From Proteles cristata cristata (lineage: Eukaryota > Chordata > Mammalia > Carnivora > Hyaenidae), in contig JAESUZ010003883.1 of NCBI GenBank assembly GCA_017311185.1, positions 744,001 through 808,000 on the forward strand: a stretch of 64,000 nt of DNA, written 5' to 3'. The notes under the pieces are model-generated. The model saw only the letters and a list, made by a program, of their open reading frames with translations, did no database searches and was not told where the DNA came from. Both the position numbers and the translations under genes were made by a program. Shown one piece after another: positions 21,463 through 33,894 of this stretch. Position 1 is the first letter of the stretch; every line of letters begins with the position of its first letter.

Positions 21463-23019
21463 TACAGCTGAAGTTTATTCTCTGAATATGTTTACTCTTG
21501 TGTTTTCATTAATGATAGATACAAATGTTATAGGAAAAACTATATATTTAAATATATAAGCTCTGACTTGTTTCTTAATTATATCAGTTCTATTTAGTTT
21601 ATTCTTTAGGGGTTATTGAGATGATTACATCTTTAAGGACTTGGGGATTGAGTCTTCTGAGTGTTTTTTGGTTAGGCTCATTGCCTGTATCTTTAATTGG
21701 AAATGGTAGTATCAGTGATTCACTTCAGAGGGCATTTTGATAATCAGAAAATCTTCTAGATGATTTTTTTAGTACAGAAGGAAGTTTTCATCCAGCATTT
21801 GGCTCATTGCTTAAGTATCAGGGAATTTAATACAAGGTTTAGTAATAGGAATTCCACAAGATCTTTGGAGAGAATTTTATCAAAACTCAGTTCCAGTGCA
21901 CTGTCCGTAAAAGGTGTCATGACATCAGTATAGCCCATGTTATCTTTGTCTCAGTACAAAATAAAAGTTATCTTTGTACATGAATACAATGCCCACTTTA
22001 AATTTTCTGAGGGAAAACATAAAAATGAACTCTTTCTTTTCCAAGGAGTCTTTAAAGAGAATAAAATAAATTACAGGATCTTTTACACAAATGTATTTGT
22101 TTGTCATTGGAGAGAGCAAAATTTTGTAGAATGTGGTTAGTGTGAGGAGGGTGTGGGCACATGATAAAAAGGAGGAAGAAACAAGGAAAACTACTTATAA
22201 AAAACAATCAGTACATTTGAGCTTTGACCTCAAATTGTTTATGTCAATCACAGTATAATTTATGAACCACCTGAATTATTCTCTGCTTTCCTGTTTCTGG
22301 CTATTATGCTTGTATACATTGATGAAGAATTTCCCATACTACTGGCTTCCTTTTCTTTTATTTCTTCTGAACATCATTTTGTGAAATAAGAAGGTTACTT
22401 TTAAAAAGCATCTTCTTTTGGTCACATTCCCTCTCGCCCTAAAGAGAGAATTAGAGATTCTCATTCTTTATAATACCAACCAATAGAAAACTAAACAAGA
22501 ATAGGATTTTTTAAATATAGAAATTCTGAATATATGTAAAACAACATAGTCATATTTTAGTACAAAATACATCTTTTAAATAAGAGAGGCTGTATCACAT
22601 TTTAAATTCATCATCATTTAGACTTACAAAATTAATGGGTAAAAGATAAATGTTCTTAAGCATTGAATAAATCTCTAATGTCAGGTTCAGTGTTAGTACA
22701 TTGAGTCATCTCTCTCTAAAGAAAGACCCTCTGAGCCATTAGTGTTGCTTGGAATGAGACAAGGTTATTTGGTGATTTTCATCTCACTGTTCTGGTAATC
22801 AGTGTTCCTAGACCTGGAATTGTTATGATAGAATTGGATAAAAATGTGACTTCTCTCCCAATGATTGGAATTTCTACCTACATTTCATGGCAAAATGTGG
22901 TTTGGGGATATATACAGGCAAGTAGGTAGCATTTCTCCTGGTAAACAGACATTATCTGGTTTAAAATATTTTAGTCACACTTTAGCATATCAAAGAAAGA
23001 CAAATGACTAGGAAAAATG
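21463..23019. other. Unassigned AT-rich DNA
   Basis: About 1.5 kb without a recognised repeat. The 67-codon frame at 21937-22140 has no domain. No exon or RNA gene seen. Confidence 0.45.
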
Positions 23020-23616
23020 TGCTCCTTCAGCAGTCATTTATAGAACATCTGCAATGTTTTGGGCAACAATGACACTGGTCATTTAGATAGTAAATGAAAA
23101 ATTAATACATTCTAATTGAGAAAGACAAAGACTAAGGCAATAGTTATAAGATTGTTGGTGTGTTATAATGACAAGAATGTGATAAGGGTGATCTAGTATC
23201 ACAGAGGAGTCCCTGATACTAGCCTGAGGAAAAGCTTTTTGGAAAACCATGGATCTAAAGTTTCTTCAAGATTGAGAGGCAAAAGGAGAGACAGGAGAGG
23301 TCTGTGGAAAGGAAGGGCCTAGTGGAACTGTGAGGCGCATCTGGAGAGCTTCCCTTTTCCACAAGCCTAGAAAGTAGAGTGTGAATGGTGAGGAGCTGGA
23401 GAGGAGTTAGCTCTAAAGGAAAACTAGATATGAGAAGTCTGCGTGGAGCAATGTTCATATTCCACCCTCAAGATGATTACATGGTAATTGAGGATTTTAA
23501 GAAAAGAATAACCTAGGAGTGCCCAGGTGGCTCAGTCAGTTGAACATCAAAGTCTTGATTTTGGCTCAGGTCATGATCCAAGGGTCATGGGATTGAACCC
23601 TGTGTCAGGCTCAGTG

Positions 23617-23652
<36 letters not shown>

Positions 23653-24250
23653 TCTCTCTTTCTCTTTCTCTCTCTTTCTCCCTTTGTCCCTCCCCCACTT
23701 GTGTGTGTGCATATGCGTGAGTGCATGCTCTCTCTCTAAAATAGAAAAAAAAAATAAGAAAGGAATAACCTAATTAGCTGTGTGTTTAATGAGAGCACTT
23801 TGGCAGCACTTTGAAGGATGAAGTGGAATGGTGGGGGTGAGAGGAGATCTGTTAGTAACACTTCCTGTAATTCCAGAAAGAAGAGGTGAAGGCTTGAAAC
23901 CCAACAGTGTCAGTAGCAGTGAATACAAAAGTTTGGCACTAAGCAATATTAATGATCTAGAATGAACAAGGCTGGTGCCCAGCTGGAGAGAGATGATAAA
24001 GAGAGAATGAGATAATAGTGGATGGTGGTTCCAGTCACCGAGAAGGAGGATGTAAGAAAATTGGCAGATTTTAGGAGGGAAAAGAATAGATTCTGATTCT
24101 GAGGAGCTTGAAGACCCTTAGAAACAGAGAAACATCGCTCAAACAGAGATGTGTGGTAACCAGTGGGTTTGGAGTGGATAGAATTGTAAACAAGAAATGG
24201 AAATATGAGAGTCAGCAATATATGGGAGATCACTGAAGCCATAAGTTGAA
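23020..24250 (+). repeat. Ancient mammal-wide interspersed repeat (family not named), copy 3
   Basis: Longest copy: start 'gcagtcatttatagaacatctgcaatg', middle near 23200 'cctgaggaaaagctttttgg', and 3' part near 24020-24070 with 'ccagtcaccgagaaggagg', which resembles the family's 'tttactgagatggggaag' segment. A SINE splits it at 23516-23755. Confidence 0.5.
23516..23755 (+). mobile_element. CAN-SINE with expanded CT microsatellite
   Basis: Head ggagtgcccaggtggctcag, then a body joined to a (CT)n tract at about 23618-23690 that has expanded, and an A-rich end. Target-site duplication aagaaaagaataaccta (23499-23515) and aagaaaggaataaccta (23756-23772), one mismatch in 17. Confidence 0.93.
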
Positions 24251-24278
24251 TTTCCAGATTGTTTGAAGGGCTGTTCCT

Positions 24279-24493
24279 GGGATGCCTGGGTCGCTTAGTC
24301 AGTTAAGCGTCTAACTTCGGCTCAGGTCATGATCTCACAGTTTGTGGGTTTGAGTCCCACATCGGGCTCTGTGCAGACAACTAGTTCAGAGCCTGGAGCC
24401 TGCTTTGGATTCTGTGTGTGTCTCTCTCTCTGAGCCTCCCCTGCTCGTGCTGCCTCTCTCTCTCAGAAATAAATAAAACATTAAAAAAAAAAA
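24279..24493 (+). mobile_element. SINEC_Fc-type SINE with 15-bp TSD
   Basis: Head gggatgcctgggtcgcttag, complete body, CT-rich middle and gaaataaataaaacatt tail. Perfect flanking repeats tgaagggctgttcct at 24264-24278 and 24494-24508. Confidence 0.96.
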
Positions 24494-24559
24494 TGAAGGG
24501 CTGTTCCTTTGCGATAACAGGAGGAAACTGAGACAACAGGCAGGTGAAGGGGGCCAAAA

Positions 24560-24780
24560 ACCTAATATTTATTTATATAGAGATTTTATAGTTCAAAAGT
24601 ATTTTCAAATGCATCATTTCATGCCCAAAACAGCATTATGAAAGAGGCATTATTATGCTCACCTTTCCCCATTTATGATGGTGACCGAAGCTCACATAAA
24701 TTAAAGAGTTCCATACATAATGAAGAATAAATCCTAGCCAGAAATCCAAGTCTGTCATCTGCTTTTAAATATAGCATTCA
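24560..24780 (-). mobile_element. MIR remnant
   Basis: Minus-strand MIR with 'gcatcatttcatgcccaaaacagcat', 'aggcattattatgctcacctt' and 'gaccgaagctcacataaatt' in family order, and 'gccagaaatccaagtctg' at the core end. Confidence 0.75.
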
Positions 24781-24884
24781 TTTTGTTATATCAGAACTCT
24801 GTTGTGACCACAGAGATCTAATTTTATTGAATATCTCGTACACGGGTTATACTCATGACATTGTTGAAAAATTCTCTCTCATTA

Positions 24885-25118
24885 GGGTGCTTGGTTGACT
24901 CAGTTCATTGAGTGTCTAACTCGTGATTTCAGCTCAGGTCATGATCCCAGAGTCCTGAGATTGAGCCCTGTGTAGGGCTCCCCACTGAGGGTGGAGGCTG
25001 CTTGAGATTTTCTCTCTCTTGCTCTCTCTCTGTCTCTCCCTCCCTCTGCCCTTCTCCCCCACTCTTTCTCTCTCAAAAAAACCCCCCCAAAAACAAAAAA
25101 ACAAAGAAACAAAAAAAA
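24885..25118 (+). mobile_element. Older CAN-SINE
   Basis: Head agggtgcttggttgactcag, body 'aggtcatgatcccagagtcctgagattgagcc', CT-rich middle and a mixed A/C-rich tail. Diverged; the tail has become a poly-purine-like simple repeat. Confidence 0.92.
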
Positions 25119-25737
25119 GCCCCACCTCTCTCCTACTGTGCTTTTATTTTGAGCTAAGGGAAATTTTCTTAAGTCAGTACTGTGACAGGCAAGAAATAGT
25201 AGTTGAGTTACAATGGGGTACTAGCATTGTCTGAGGGAATTCTGAGTTGGTATTTTCAACTGATGTAGTCAGTCAGTATGAAACCAATTAACATTTAAGA
25301 TGGCGGACAATATGTTATTAGCTGTATTATGGCTCATTTTGGCCAGTGATTTGGCTTCTGCGTAGGCCTCCCTTGTGGTAGATTGGTTATTTTAAAATTT
25401 ATTAGGTAAGGGAAAAACACAAACTAAAATACCTCCATGTGATGTAATGTCCATCCAGTCTTATTGAATCAAAATGTTCAATCTTTGGGGAACTGTCTGA
25501 CAGACTTGTTCAAAAAGGATAGATAAATGGTAGAAGAATATGCAGTAAAATCTTAAGTGCCTTTACAGATGGCTGAGAGGAGTCAGTTTCCTTATTCTCT
25601 TCCACTCTGAAAAAGTAGATAGACTCTGATATCAACATATCAAGAAAATAAATACCTTAGTAAAGAGAAACGTTTGCCAGAATTAGTATAGTGTTAGTTA
25701 ACATGGGATATATACTTGCTAATTTTATATTCTTATA
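25119..25737. other. Unassigned DNA
   Basis: No repeat family or exon recognised. Confidence 0.45.
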
Positions 25738-26085
25738 GACATTTTTTTTCAAGAAAGACATATATATGGCTAATAAGCACATGAAAAAAATGTTCAACAT
25801 CCCTAGTCATCAGGGAAATGCAGATCAAAACCACAGTGAAATATTACCTCACACCAGTTAGAATGGCTATTACCAAAACCAAAAGAAACAACAAGTGTTG
25901 GACAGGCTGTAGAGAAAAGGGAACCCTCATACGTTGTTGGTAGGAATGTAAATTGATGTAGCCACTATGGAGAACAGTATGGAGATACCTCAAAAAATAA
26001 AAAATAGAACTACCATATGATGCAAGTATTCTACCTTTGGGTATTTATCTGAAGAAAATGAAAACTAATTTGAATAGTTGGGGGA
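25738..26085 (+). mobile_element. L1 ORF2 fragment
   Basis: Diverged plus-strand piece of the last third of L1 ORF2: 'atgttcaacatccctagtcatcagggaaat', 'cctcacaccagttagaatgg' and 'ggagaacagtatggagat' appear in L1 order. Neither the RT core nor the 3' UTR is present, so both ends are truncated. Confidence 0.9.
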
Positions 26086-27449
26086 AAAAGTCTTAACACT
26101 GTTTTCTGGAGATTTCTGTTTGAAAGAAAGAACTCTACAATCCCTTTGGGTAGAAATAGAGCTACCCATTTATTCTGCTGCATTTTTAGTAATGTTGCAT
26201 TTAATATGCAAAATGATAGGTTTATAATATTGGTGAGAGGACAAAGTAGAATATGATTTTAAAAGATAAGAAAATAGCACTCTTCTAAATATGGCTACTT
26301 CCTAAGTATAGTTGGCTGGTCATAAAATGTGCAATTCAAGCTTTCATATTGATAGTTTATACTGACAGTACCCTTGGGTTAGTGGAGTGAGCTTCATTTA
26401 CTGAGAAGTCATAGAAAGTCATGTTGAGTGTCTGAGTAGGCGCTGTACTTGAAGGATAATGCTGAAAGGCAAGAGAATAGAAAAGCTTGTTCTTATTACA
26501 GGAAGTCCACTATAGTCTCCTGCCTGACATATACAGCAGAGGAAAAAAATGGAAACAGACCTTACTTAAGATTCTATTGAGTTTTAAATATTTCAGCTTT
26601 AATGTTGTCAGCTTTAGCTCTTTAGTTTCACCAAGTACAAGAAAATGGTGTAACTGATCTCCTTTGTGGAAGAAAACGTGACCAGTTACACAATATAAGA
26701 AACCCAGCTTGTAATCCTCTCTCTTATCCTTACCACTTATATCTTACCGAGCACAGGCAAGGATTTGTGTATTAAAAGTGACTGGAGTGGTAAAATGTTT
26801 GTTTATTCAATTTCAGAAAGAATGTTTATTTTTCTGTAGCCATAGAGCCAAAGATCATGGTAATATGTTTCATATGTACACACACACGCACAGACACACG
26901 CACAGGGTACCATTAAGGCAATCTTTAGATGCTCAGTTTTCTCTGTCACCCAAGAAATTTGAGCAAGGGCTTGCACAATATTTTGTAGCCATATTTTTTG
27001 CCATATGGCCATTTCCAAATTACATTGTGTTGTAAACTGAGATTGTCTGAAGGAGTTTGGCTAACTTCCAACTTGGGAATACCTTTCACAGAGGCGGATG
27101 CTAATGGGAATGTGATCGTCTGGTAGTGTAACAGTGTTAATATTGTTTTTATTGAGTTAGTCGGACTCCTAGCTATTGTGTGTGGCAGAAAATACAGTTT
27201 ATGGTACAGTGATCTAATGTAGCTATCTTGCCAGGCATCTGTCTTGTTAAGCATGTAATTCATCTAAGCAATTCAGGCTGTATGACTTTTTGCTATGGTC
27301 TAAACCACTTTTTAGCAAAGCTTCCAAAAACTGATGTTGAAATGAACGGAGACAAATGCATCTCAGAATTTAACTTATTCTAGTCATCTTTATATATTTT
27401 ATGGCTACCATTTTTATGTGTGTTCACAGAACAAAGCTATTCTTTAGAT
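26086..27449. other. Unassigned DNA with a small CA patch
   Basis: CA-rich run (interrupted by cg and gc) at 26878-26905. Overlapping frames at 26778-27263, up to 105 codons, occur on both strands without domains. Nothing else recognised. Confidence 0.45.
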
Positions 27450-27634
27450 CAGTAGTTTTTAAAAGGTGGTGACTTGAGCAATCATATCACCTGGAGAGTT
27501 TGTTAGAAATGCATATTCTCAGATACAGCCTCAGTCCTACTGAATCGGAAACTTTCAGGCAGAGGCTCCCAAATTCTATATTTTAACAAGCTTTCCATGT
27601 GATTCTGATGCTGACTCAGGTGTGAGAACCCCTG
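27450..27634 (-). mobile_element. MER5A (hAT-Charlie MITE)
   Basis: 185 bp with both ends: starts cagtagttttt and ends gtgtgagaacccctg. Internal blocks 'tatcacctggagagtttgttagaaatgca' and 'cctactgaatcggaaactttc' are typical. The 8-bp flanks ctttagat and ttgtagac match at five positions and may be the decayed hAT target duplication. Confidence 0.92.
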
Positions 27635-27779
27635 TTGTAGACCTTTATTTTAAACAGTTACTGAAATACAACAGAAGACGAACATATAGCTTTAAAGTTG
27701 TAAACTGATCATCACATGTGATACTTCTCTAGAACTTTCTGAGATCTCAAAACTTATTTATGTAATCCAGTTAAAATAC

Positions 27780-27945
27780 TACATTCTACTGAAAGTGATG
27801 GCTACTTTTTATATTATATTTATTTAATAAACAGAGAAAACAAAGAATTAAAAATAACTTCCTCAGGAGCATGAGGTGACTTCATTACAAGAAAGAAAAG
27901 TCTGATTCTAACCAGTTGTCTTCTACTCTACTGTGTCCTAAAGAT
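27780..27945 (-). mobile_element. Probable MIR remnant
   Basis: 'cagagaaaacaaagaattaaaaataacttcctcaggagc' followed by 'agtctgattctaaccagttgtcttctactctactgtg' resembles the MIR core on the minus strand. Weak. Confidence 0.45.
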
Positions 27946-29692
27946 TAAGACAACGGTAACAACACAAAACAATTTCTGATACATGAACATTTTTACCTAC
28001 ATTTATGTAACTCAAAAAATCCTAGCTGATAATGTTATAATTGAAAAGGAATGATTTTAGAAATATGGATATTTATAGGAAAAAACTGCCTGATGATATA
28101 ATAAAGCAGAAATATACTCTACACCTTGTTCTTCCTTTTTTATTCCCCAAATCACCTGTGCTCTCTTGGTGTCAACAACCTGAGAAATAGGAAGTAACTA
28201 ATATTGGAGGACTGCTCTTCAGCAGAAAAAAGGTTCTTCTGAATTAAATAAAATATAATGGAGTGACCTTCCAGAGGTAGTATTTTGTCTACACTTTTCT
28301 GATAATGTTGCATAGCTGAATATGATTCTCAGGGTGGTCAGCAAACATGTTTTCATTTTTCTCTTGCAGTTTAATCACACTGTTGATATTTTGTATATTA
28401 GGTTTTTTTTTTTTTTTTTTTTTTGCTAGTCAGCCTGCAGTATGTTGCTTGATAAGCCCCATCCATACCAATTCTTTAATCAACCTCATTCATGAATACT
28501 AAATGTGGAGAAGAAAATAATTGGGGAGGATTACCTTTCCGCCAGAGCCAGTGGTGTTAAATTTCATGATATTAAAAAAAGGGTGGGGGGAGGAATTGTC
28601 AAGGCTATAAGTCAGTGGCAGAAGCAGGAATTACTGCTACTCAGGGACTATAAATTTTGGACTGTGAATGTGACTTACCATACATGAATTTTCAGAAAAA
28701 TTAAAATATTTAAAATATCCAGCCAGGATATAGATTATCCTAAAGTTACTGAAAATTTATTTCTAATATATTTTGGCAACTTGTGAAGCAACCTGGGATG
28801 CAAAACAGAAGCCAGAAGTAACTTCCAGTGTAAGTAAATGTATAAAGTAAACATGATCTTTTATTTTTGAATCAACCTTTTCTACTGAATTTATCTACAT
28901 ATTATCCACAAACCTGTCCACTATTTTAAAATTCATTTGTGGCTAGCAGCTACTCAAAAGCAGGTACTCCCTGTTGCTGTAGACACAGGCAAGTTCAAAC
29001 TCTCTTACTTTATGAATATAATACATATCAGATAAAAATAAAAAAAAATTAGGTTTATAAACATGTTACACATTATTAGCAATGCCTTCAAAGATATAAA
29101 ATCTATCAAAATATAATACTGGCAGCTGAAATTTTTATCTTAATATTTGATTTTTGAGATTGAAACAAGGAACAAATTATATCAGTGATTTCAGAGACCA
29201 TCCCCAAATGTAGGGTAGTCATGTTGGTTGGGTATTGACCCATAAGATATCTCTTGTTCTAGGGAATAGTAATGTATAGAGTATTTTTTATAATAAAATT
29301 TTTCCATTTCTCTATAAGATTTCTAGCCTGAAATACTTAAAATTCATTTCTATTAGTACACTCTTGAAAAATCTAATAATTATGACTGGACCTTGGGAAA
29401 ACTTGAAACTGCTTGAGAGAAGGTACAGATGGTTACTATTGTGGGAACATTGTATATATAAACAAGCAATCCCTAGGATTCTTGCCTTTAGTTAAATAAA
29501 CTGGTAAAGTCTGTGATAAATGTTAATACTTGCAATTGATGAAATTGTTTACTAAAGAAAGAAATCAACCAATGCAATTATTTGACCTCATGCACAGATA
29601 CCAATCATCAACCAGAAAGTTTAAAGATTTTTTTTTTTTTATTATACTACTGGTATTGTTTATAGAGATGCTTTCATTAGTTGGCTTTAAAT
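27946..29692. other. Unassigned AT-rich DNA with a 22-T run
   Basis: A pure T-run at 28403-28424 could be the tail of a lost minus-strand retroposon, but the sequence after it is not recognised. A second T-run lies at 29628-29640. No exon signal. Confidence 0.45.
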
Positions 29693-29703
29693 TAATATTT
29701 TCT

Positions 29704-29910
29704 GGGGTGCCTGGATCGCTCAGTCAGTTGAGTGTCCGACTTTGGCTCAGGTCATGATCTTGTGGTTTGTGGGTTCAAGCTCAGCATCAGGTTCTGTGCG
29801 GACAGCTAAGAGCCTGGAGCCTGTTTCAGATTCTGTGTCTCCCTCTCTCTCTGATCCTCCCCTACTCATGCTCTCTCTCTGTCTCAAAAATAAATATAAA
29901 CTATAAAAAA
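29704..29910 (+). mobile_element. SINEC_Fc-type SINE with 11-bp TSD
   Basis: Head ggggtgcctggatcgctcag, complete body, CT-rich middle and aaataaatataaactata tail. Flanks taatattttct at 29693-29703 and 29911-29921. The next SINE to the right is more than 9 kb away. Confidence 0.95.
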
Positions 29911-29921
29911 TAATATTTTCT

Positions 29922-31526
29922 AAGAATTTAAACACACAATTTTTTTCCCAAAGAATGGGGTAATATTACCTCTTTTTAAAATGAATTTCTGAAGATTAGA
30001 TGCTTTACATTGCAAGTGTCTGAATAACAAAATTATCAATATGAGTTTTGATACCACAGTTGGACATTTTCCCCTCATTTTCAACAAATGATCTCCTCTG
30101 CTTCAGTACTGAAAGTTTCTGAGATTTACATGTCTCATAACAAATAAATGTACAATAGAGTAAAAACAAGTTAAGCCAAGTCTTACATTATTCCCTGTTT
30201 ATATTATCCTAATGTGCACTACTTTTCAAGGCAGACATGGGATTCCAGTTCAAAATTTCTACTTAAAAGAACTTATGAATACCTTATTGGATGCACAAAG
30301 CCTGTAAACTGTAAAATAAATTGTGGGCTACATTCCTCCCCCACCTTTGGTTTACAGAGCTTATATCTCATCCCAAAGACACTTGCTTTGTGTCACTGAG
30401 CACTTGTCAAATAGAATGTACCATATTACACATATCAATTCATTTCAGAACCTGTCATTCTACAGCAAGGCAGACATTTATGCAAATTACCTTTGTTCCT
30501 GTTGTAGGATTAAATTCTTTGTGAGTCTGAAATGTGATACTTTAAAAGATATGCACATGTGAAACAAGTTTGTAAATGTGGCAAAGCTGAAATTCATACA
30601 CTGTACTCTGATTTACAAAAATATTTTTAACTTGAACTTCCTCATAACCTCTACCCACAGAGTTGTTAGATAAAATGGGAACCTACTAAATAAATGTATC
30701 TTAGTCTTAGCTAGCTTAAACCCTTCTCCTTTTGGATAAATATTGAGGCAATACAGAACTCAACTGTTTCAGAGATGTTTTTACCTTTGTTTGCTAATTC
30801 GCAAGATGTCATGTGGGCCAGAAGGGAGATGGCTGCAGCCTTTCCCAGTGTGTGGGTGGAGAGCTTGCATCTAAGCATGGGCCTTAGTGTGGCCTTTTGG
30901 GTTCCTCGTTGGCTTCTGTGACAGGTCTCTTATTCCACTTGCTCAGTGGGCACCCTGCCACCATTTTCTGCAGAGCTAGGGAACCTAGTGACACTTGAGT
31001 AACTCCTGGGCCGAGTTGGCTTCTCCTAAGCTTGTCTTCTATGAATCCTCTGAGTCTCAACCACATTCTTTTCATCTTGGCTGTTGCTTTTCATCTCAGT
31101 CTCTGACATTGTTCCTCGTGATGTTTACCACAGTGCCCCACAGTAGGCAGGCTATCTTTTACCTCTCAGTTACTTCTAAAGTCCCCCATTGGCATATCAC
31201 ATCCTGTGGAAGCCAGGGTGATCTCAGTAACACTAGCCCTAGGTCTTCCTTTCCCTGTGCAGGTCACACTACCACTTTTGTGCAGTGATCAGTTCAGATT
31301 GCTGGGAGGGAACTCTGGGCATTCAGTAGGGCATAAGATCCCCTATAGGAACCCAAACCCCTTAGATTACTTTCATTCTAAGCTGCCTGGTGTCCTTTTT
31401 ACCATACCTCCTTACTACTTACATATGCTAGCAGGACAGAAAATGAGGATTAAGGTTTTTCTCTTTGTCTCTCTCTCATTTTCTTATTTTCCTCTACCCT
31501 TGGAAAAATCTCCTGTTTTCTTTTTG
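29922..31526. other. Unassigned DNA; right part may be an old LTR
   Basis: 29940-30720 is AT-rich and complex. 30785-31500 is richer in GC and CT and looks unlike its surroundings, as an old retroviral LTR might, but I could not identify ends or a family. Frames of 97 and 130 codons (30995, 31206) have no domain. Confidence 0.35.
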
Positions 31527-31555
31527 CTTCTTCTTCTTCTTTTTTTTTTTTTTTT
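31527..31555. repeat. (CTT)n and T-run
   Basis: About five CTT units followed by 15 T. Confidence 0.9.
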
Positions 31556-31959
31556 GCTTTCAGGAATGTTTTCCTGTACTATAACATTCTTCCTCTAAGA
31601 CTCCAAGATAACATTTCCAAGGGAGGTATCTAATTACTGAGAAGGAAACTATGTCAGAAAATATTAGAAAATATTACCCTCATTTTTCACAATATTGAAC
31701 TGACATGAATTACTGAATTATATCTTAGGGAAAAATTCTCTGGTGCCATTAAGTTGATATATTTTTTATATATTATATATTTTAGTTCAATATTTACCGA
31801 AATGGCCCAGTCATAAGCAAAGTAAAGAAAATTTTGTTCTCTTGAAACTTTAATGACAAAATTAACAGATGCGTATGAAGAGATGCTTTATTGAGACCTA
31901 AAACTGTCGTAAGTATATGCCACATGATTGAGTTGTGAAAAATATTTTAATGATATTTA
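31556..31959. other. Unassigned AT-rich DNA
   Basis: Includes a TA-rich patch near 31760-31785. No family recognised. Confidence 0.45.
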
Positions 31960-32170
31960 TTTGATGCTTTTTACTTTTTATAAGTAGTCTATCATTCATT
32001 GTCTTATTTAATCATTCCAACATTCTCGTGATATAGGCAAGACAGATGTTATTATCCCATTATATATAGATGGGGTAATTACGATTTTAAAATTTTAAAA
32101 TAATTCAGTGAATTGCTCTGTGTCACATGGTAAATTGATGTTTGTATTGGAGCAAGAAAGGATCTATATT
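31960..32170 (-). mobile_element. MIR remnant
   Basis: Minus-strand MIR: 'tcattgtcttatttaatcattcc', 'gatgttattatcccatta' and 'ctctgtgtcacatggtaaattgatg' follow the family order. Confidence 0.8.
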
Positions 32171-32224
32171 CCCTGATTCTACTTCTGGTTTGGTAGTCTT
32201 TTCCTTGAGATTTTATTATTTGAC

Positions 32225-32257
32225 AAAAAAGCAAAAACAAAAACAAAAACAAAAAAC
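32225..32257. repeat. (AAAAAC)n simple repeat
   Basis: Four to five A5C units. No upstream retroposon body recognised. Confidence 0.9.
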
Positions 32258-33003
32258 TACCTTTTCTTGCTTTCTTAAAAAGGGAATTGCTGATATGCCT
32301 GCTTCTCCCACCTAGAGCTTATATATCTCTGCAAGAGTCTTTAACCCAGCTTGCCCTTGCTTCAAATCCAAGTGGGCTTCTTTCTCTGTTGTACTGAGAC
32401 TCCTGCCCTGTACACATCCCAGCCTTTCCCATTCCCGGGCTTCTCTGGTCATTCTCATCATCTCCTTTCTTGACCCCTTGACTTGCTTACAGTCTTTATC
32501 ACTTGGAAGTGACATTTAGTGTCTTCCCTGCCCTCACTCTGACTTCTGTCTTCTCTCCAAGGTCATGTTGTTGTACTCACATATTTGTTGCAGCTACCTG
32601 ATCCTTGATGCCCTAGACAGGTTTTTATGAACTGTTTTATTTCTGATCTAATCCAGTATAAATGTAAATCACTTCAGAAAAACATTTTATTCTACACCTT
32701 AGATAAATTGTTAAATTTATGCACTCTATTGGCTTGGATGACTGAATATGCTAAGAATGTCCAGCACTGCTTTGCCTTGTTATGATCAAATCTACATTGT
32801 GTTCTTAGTTTTGGTGAATCTGGGAAACCAGCACTTTGTTCAGAGTAGACAATAATTCATCACAGTGAATAGGAAGAAGAGTGATTAAATTCTGTTTATC
32901 ACCCTCCATATCAGCCAGCATTGAGGAAGGAAACAGATGGCACACTTGAAAGAAACTATTTACTAAGGTGTGGGCAAGATTTCAGGAATAAAACAAGATA
33001 CGG
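32258..33003. other. Unassigned DNA; end belongs to an old repeat split by an LTR
   Basis: From about 32910 (gccagcattgaggaagga, then ttactaaggtgtgggcaag) the sequence resembles an old repeat that seems to resume after the LTR at about 33560-33690. The rest is unassigned. Confidence 0.4.
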
Positions 33004-33552
33004 TGTGTTCAGCAGTTTCTAAGATAATCCCTAATGATCCTGACCTTGTGGTAGTCACTGCCTTACATAATTTCAGCCTCTTGTTTAGATTTTTTACAAG
33101 CACCAGAGTACTTTAACTTTAAAAATATGCCACTTGTATGATTAAATCATAAAAGATCATGACTTCTATCTTGCTAGAAAATTTTCTTTTTTTTGGTTTT
33201 GATGAAGCAGGTAGCCATCTTGGGGAAGCCCATATGGTATGGAAATGATGGAAGCCTCTGACCAACAGCCAACAAGGAGCTGAGGCCCTCAGATCAACAA
33301 CCCAAAAGGAATTAAATATAGCCAACAATGATGTAAATGAATTTGAAGTAGATCCTTCCTTAGTCGATCTTGCAAATGAGTACCAGTCCTGGTCAACATC
33401 TTGAACACACTCTTGGGAGAATCAGAATCCCAGATTCCAATTAAACCACCTCTGATTTTTGACTCGTAGAAACTTGGAGACAATGAATTCATACTGTTTC
33501 AAGCCACTAAATTCATGACAGTTTCTTATGTAGCAATGAATACTCCGTATAG
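33004..33552 (+). mobile_element. MLT1-type solo LTR (ERVL-MaLR)
   Basis: Recognisable blocks in order: 'cagtttctaagataatccctaatgatc', 'gactctatc'-like region, 'ccaacagccaacaaggagctgaggccc' and the 3' end 'tttcaagccactaaattcatg' with 'tatgtagcaatgaatact'. No internal retroviral genes adjoin it. Ancient and defective. Exact ends uncertain. Confidence 0.8.
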
Positions 33553-33735
33553 ATGGTAAAAGTTGGAAACCAACACCACCAAGAAGCCTGAAGGGAAAAG
33601 AGGGCAAGGCAATTAGTAGACCTGGAAGCGTAGCTGTATGGAAAAAGGTAACTGGCAGGAGCTGTGGCCGTTGGGAAAGAAACAGTAAGTCAGAAAAAAA
33701 AAAAACAAAAACAAAAACAAAAAAACCAAAAACTA
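33553..33735. repeat. Old repeat continuation and (AAAAAC)n
   Basis: 33565-33690 ('agaagcctgaagggaaaaga', 'gtaactggcaggagctgtggcc') seems to continue the repeat interrupted by the LTR. It is followed by an A-rich A5C repeat at 33690-33727. Confidence 0.4.
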
Positions 33736-33894
33736 GCAAGAAGTAGGTAGGGGAATAAATGGCTATCCTCACTCTCCTACTGCCCTTGAATTTCCTGCCA
33801 GTACTTTATGTTGGCCTAGCTGAACCAAATGTGAGAGGAAGCCCATTGTTGCAACCCGTATGGGTCATCTTCTGGGGCACAAAGCATGATGGAC

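Noticed and set aside
31206..31598. 130-codon plus frame
   Set aside because: Ends in a CTT/T low-complexity run giving poly-Leu/Phe; no domain.
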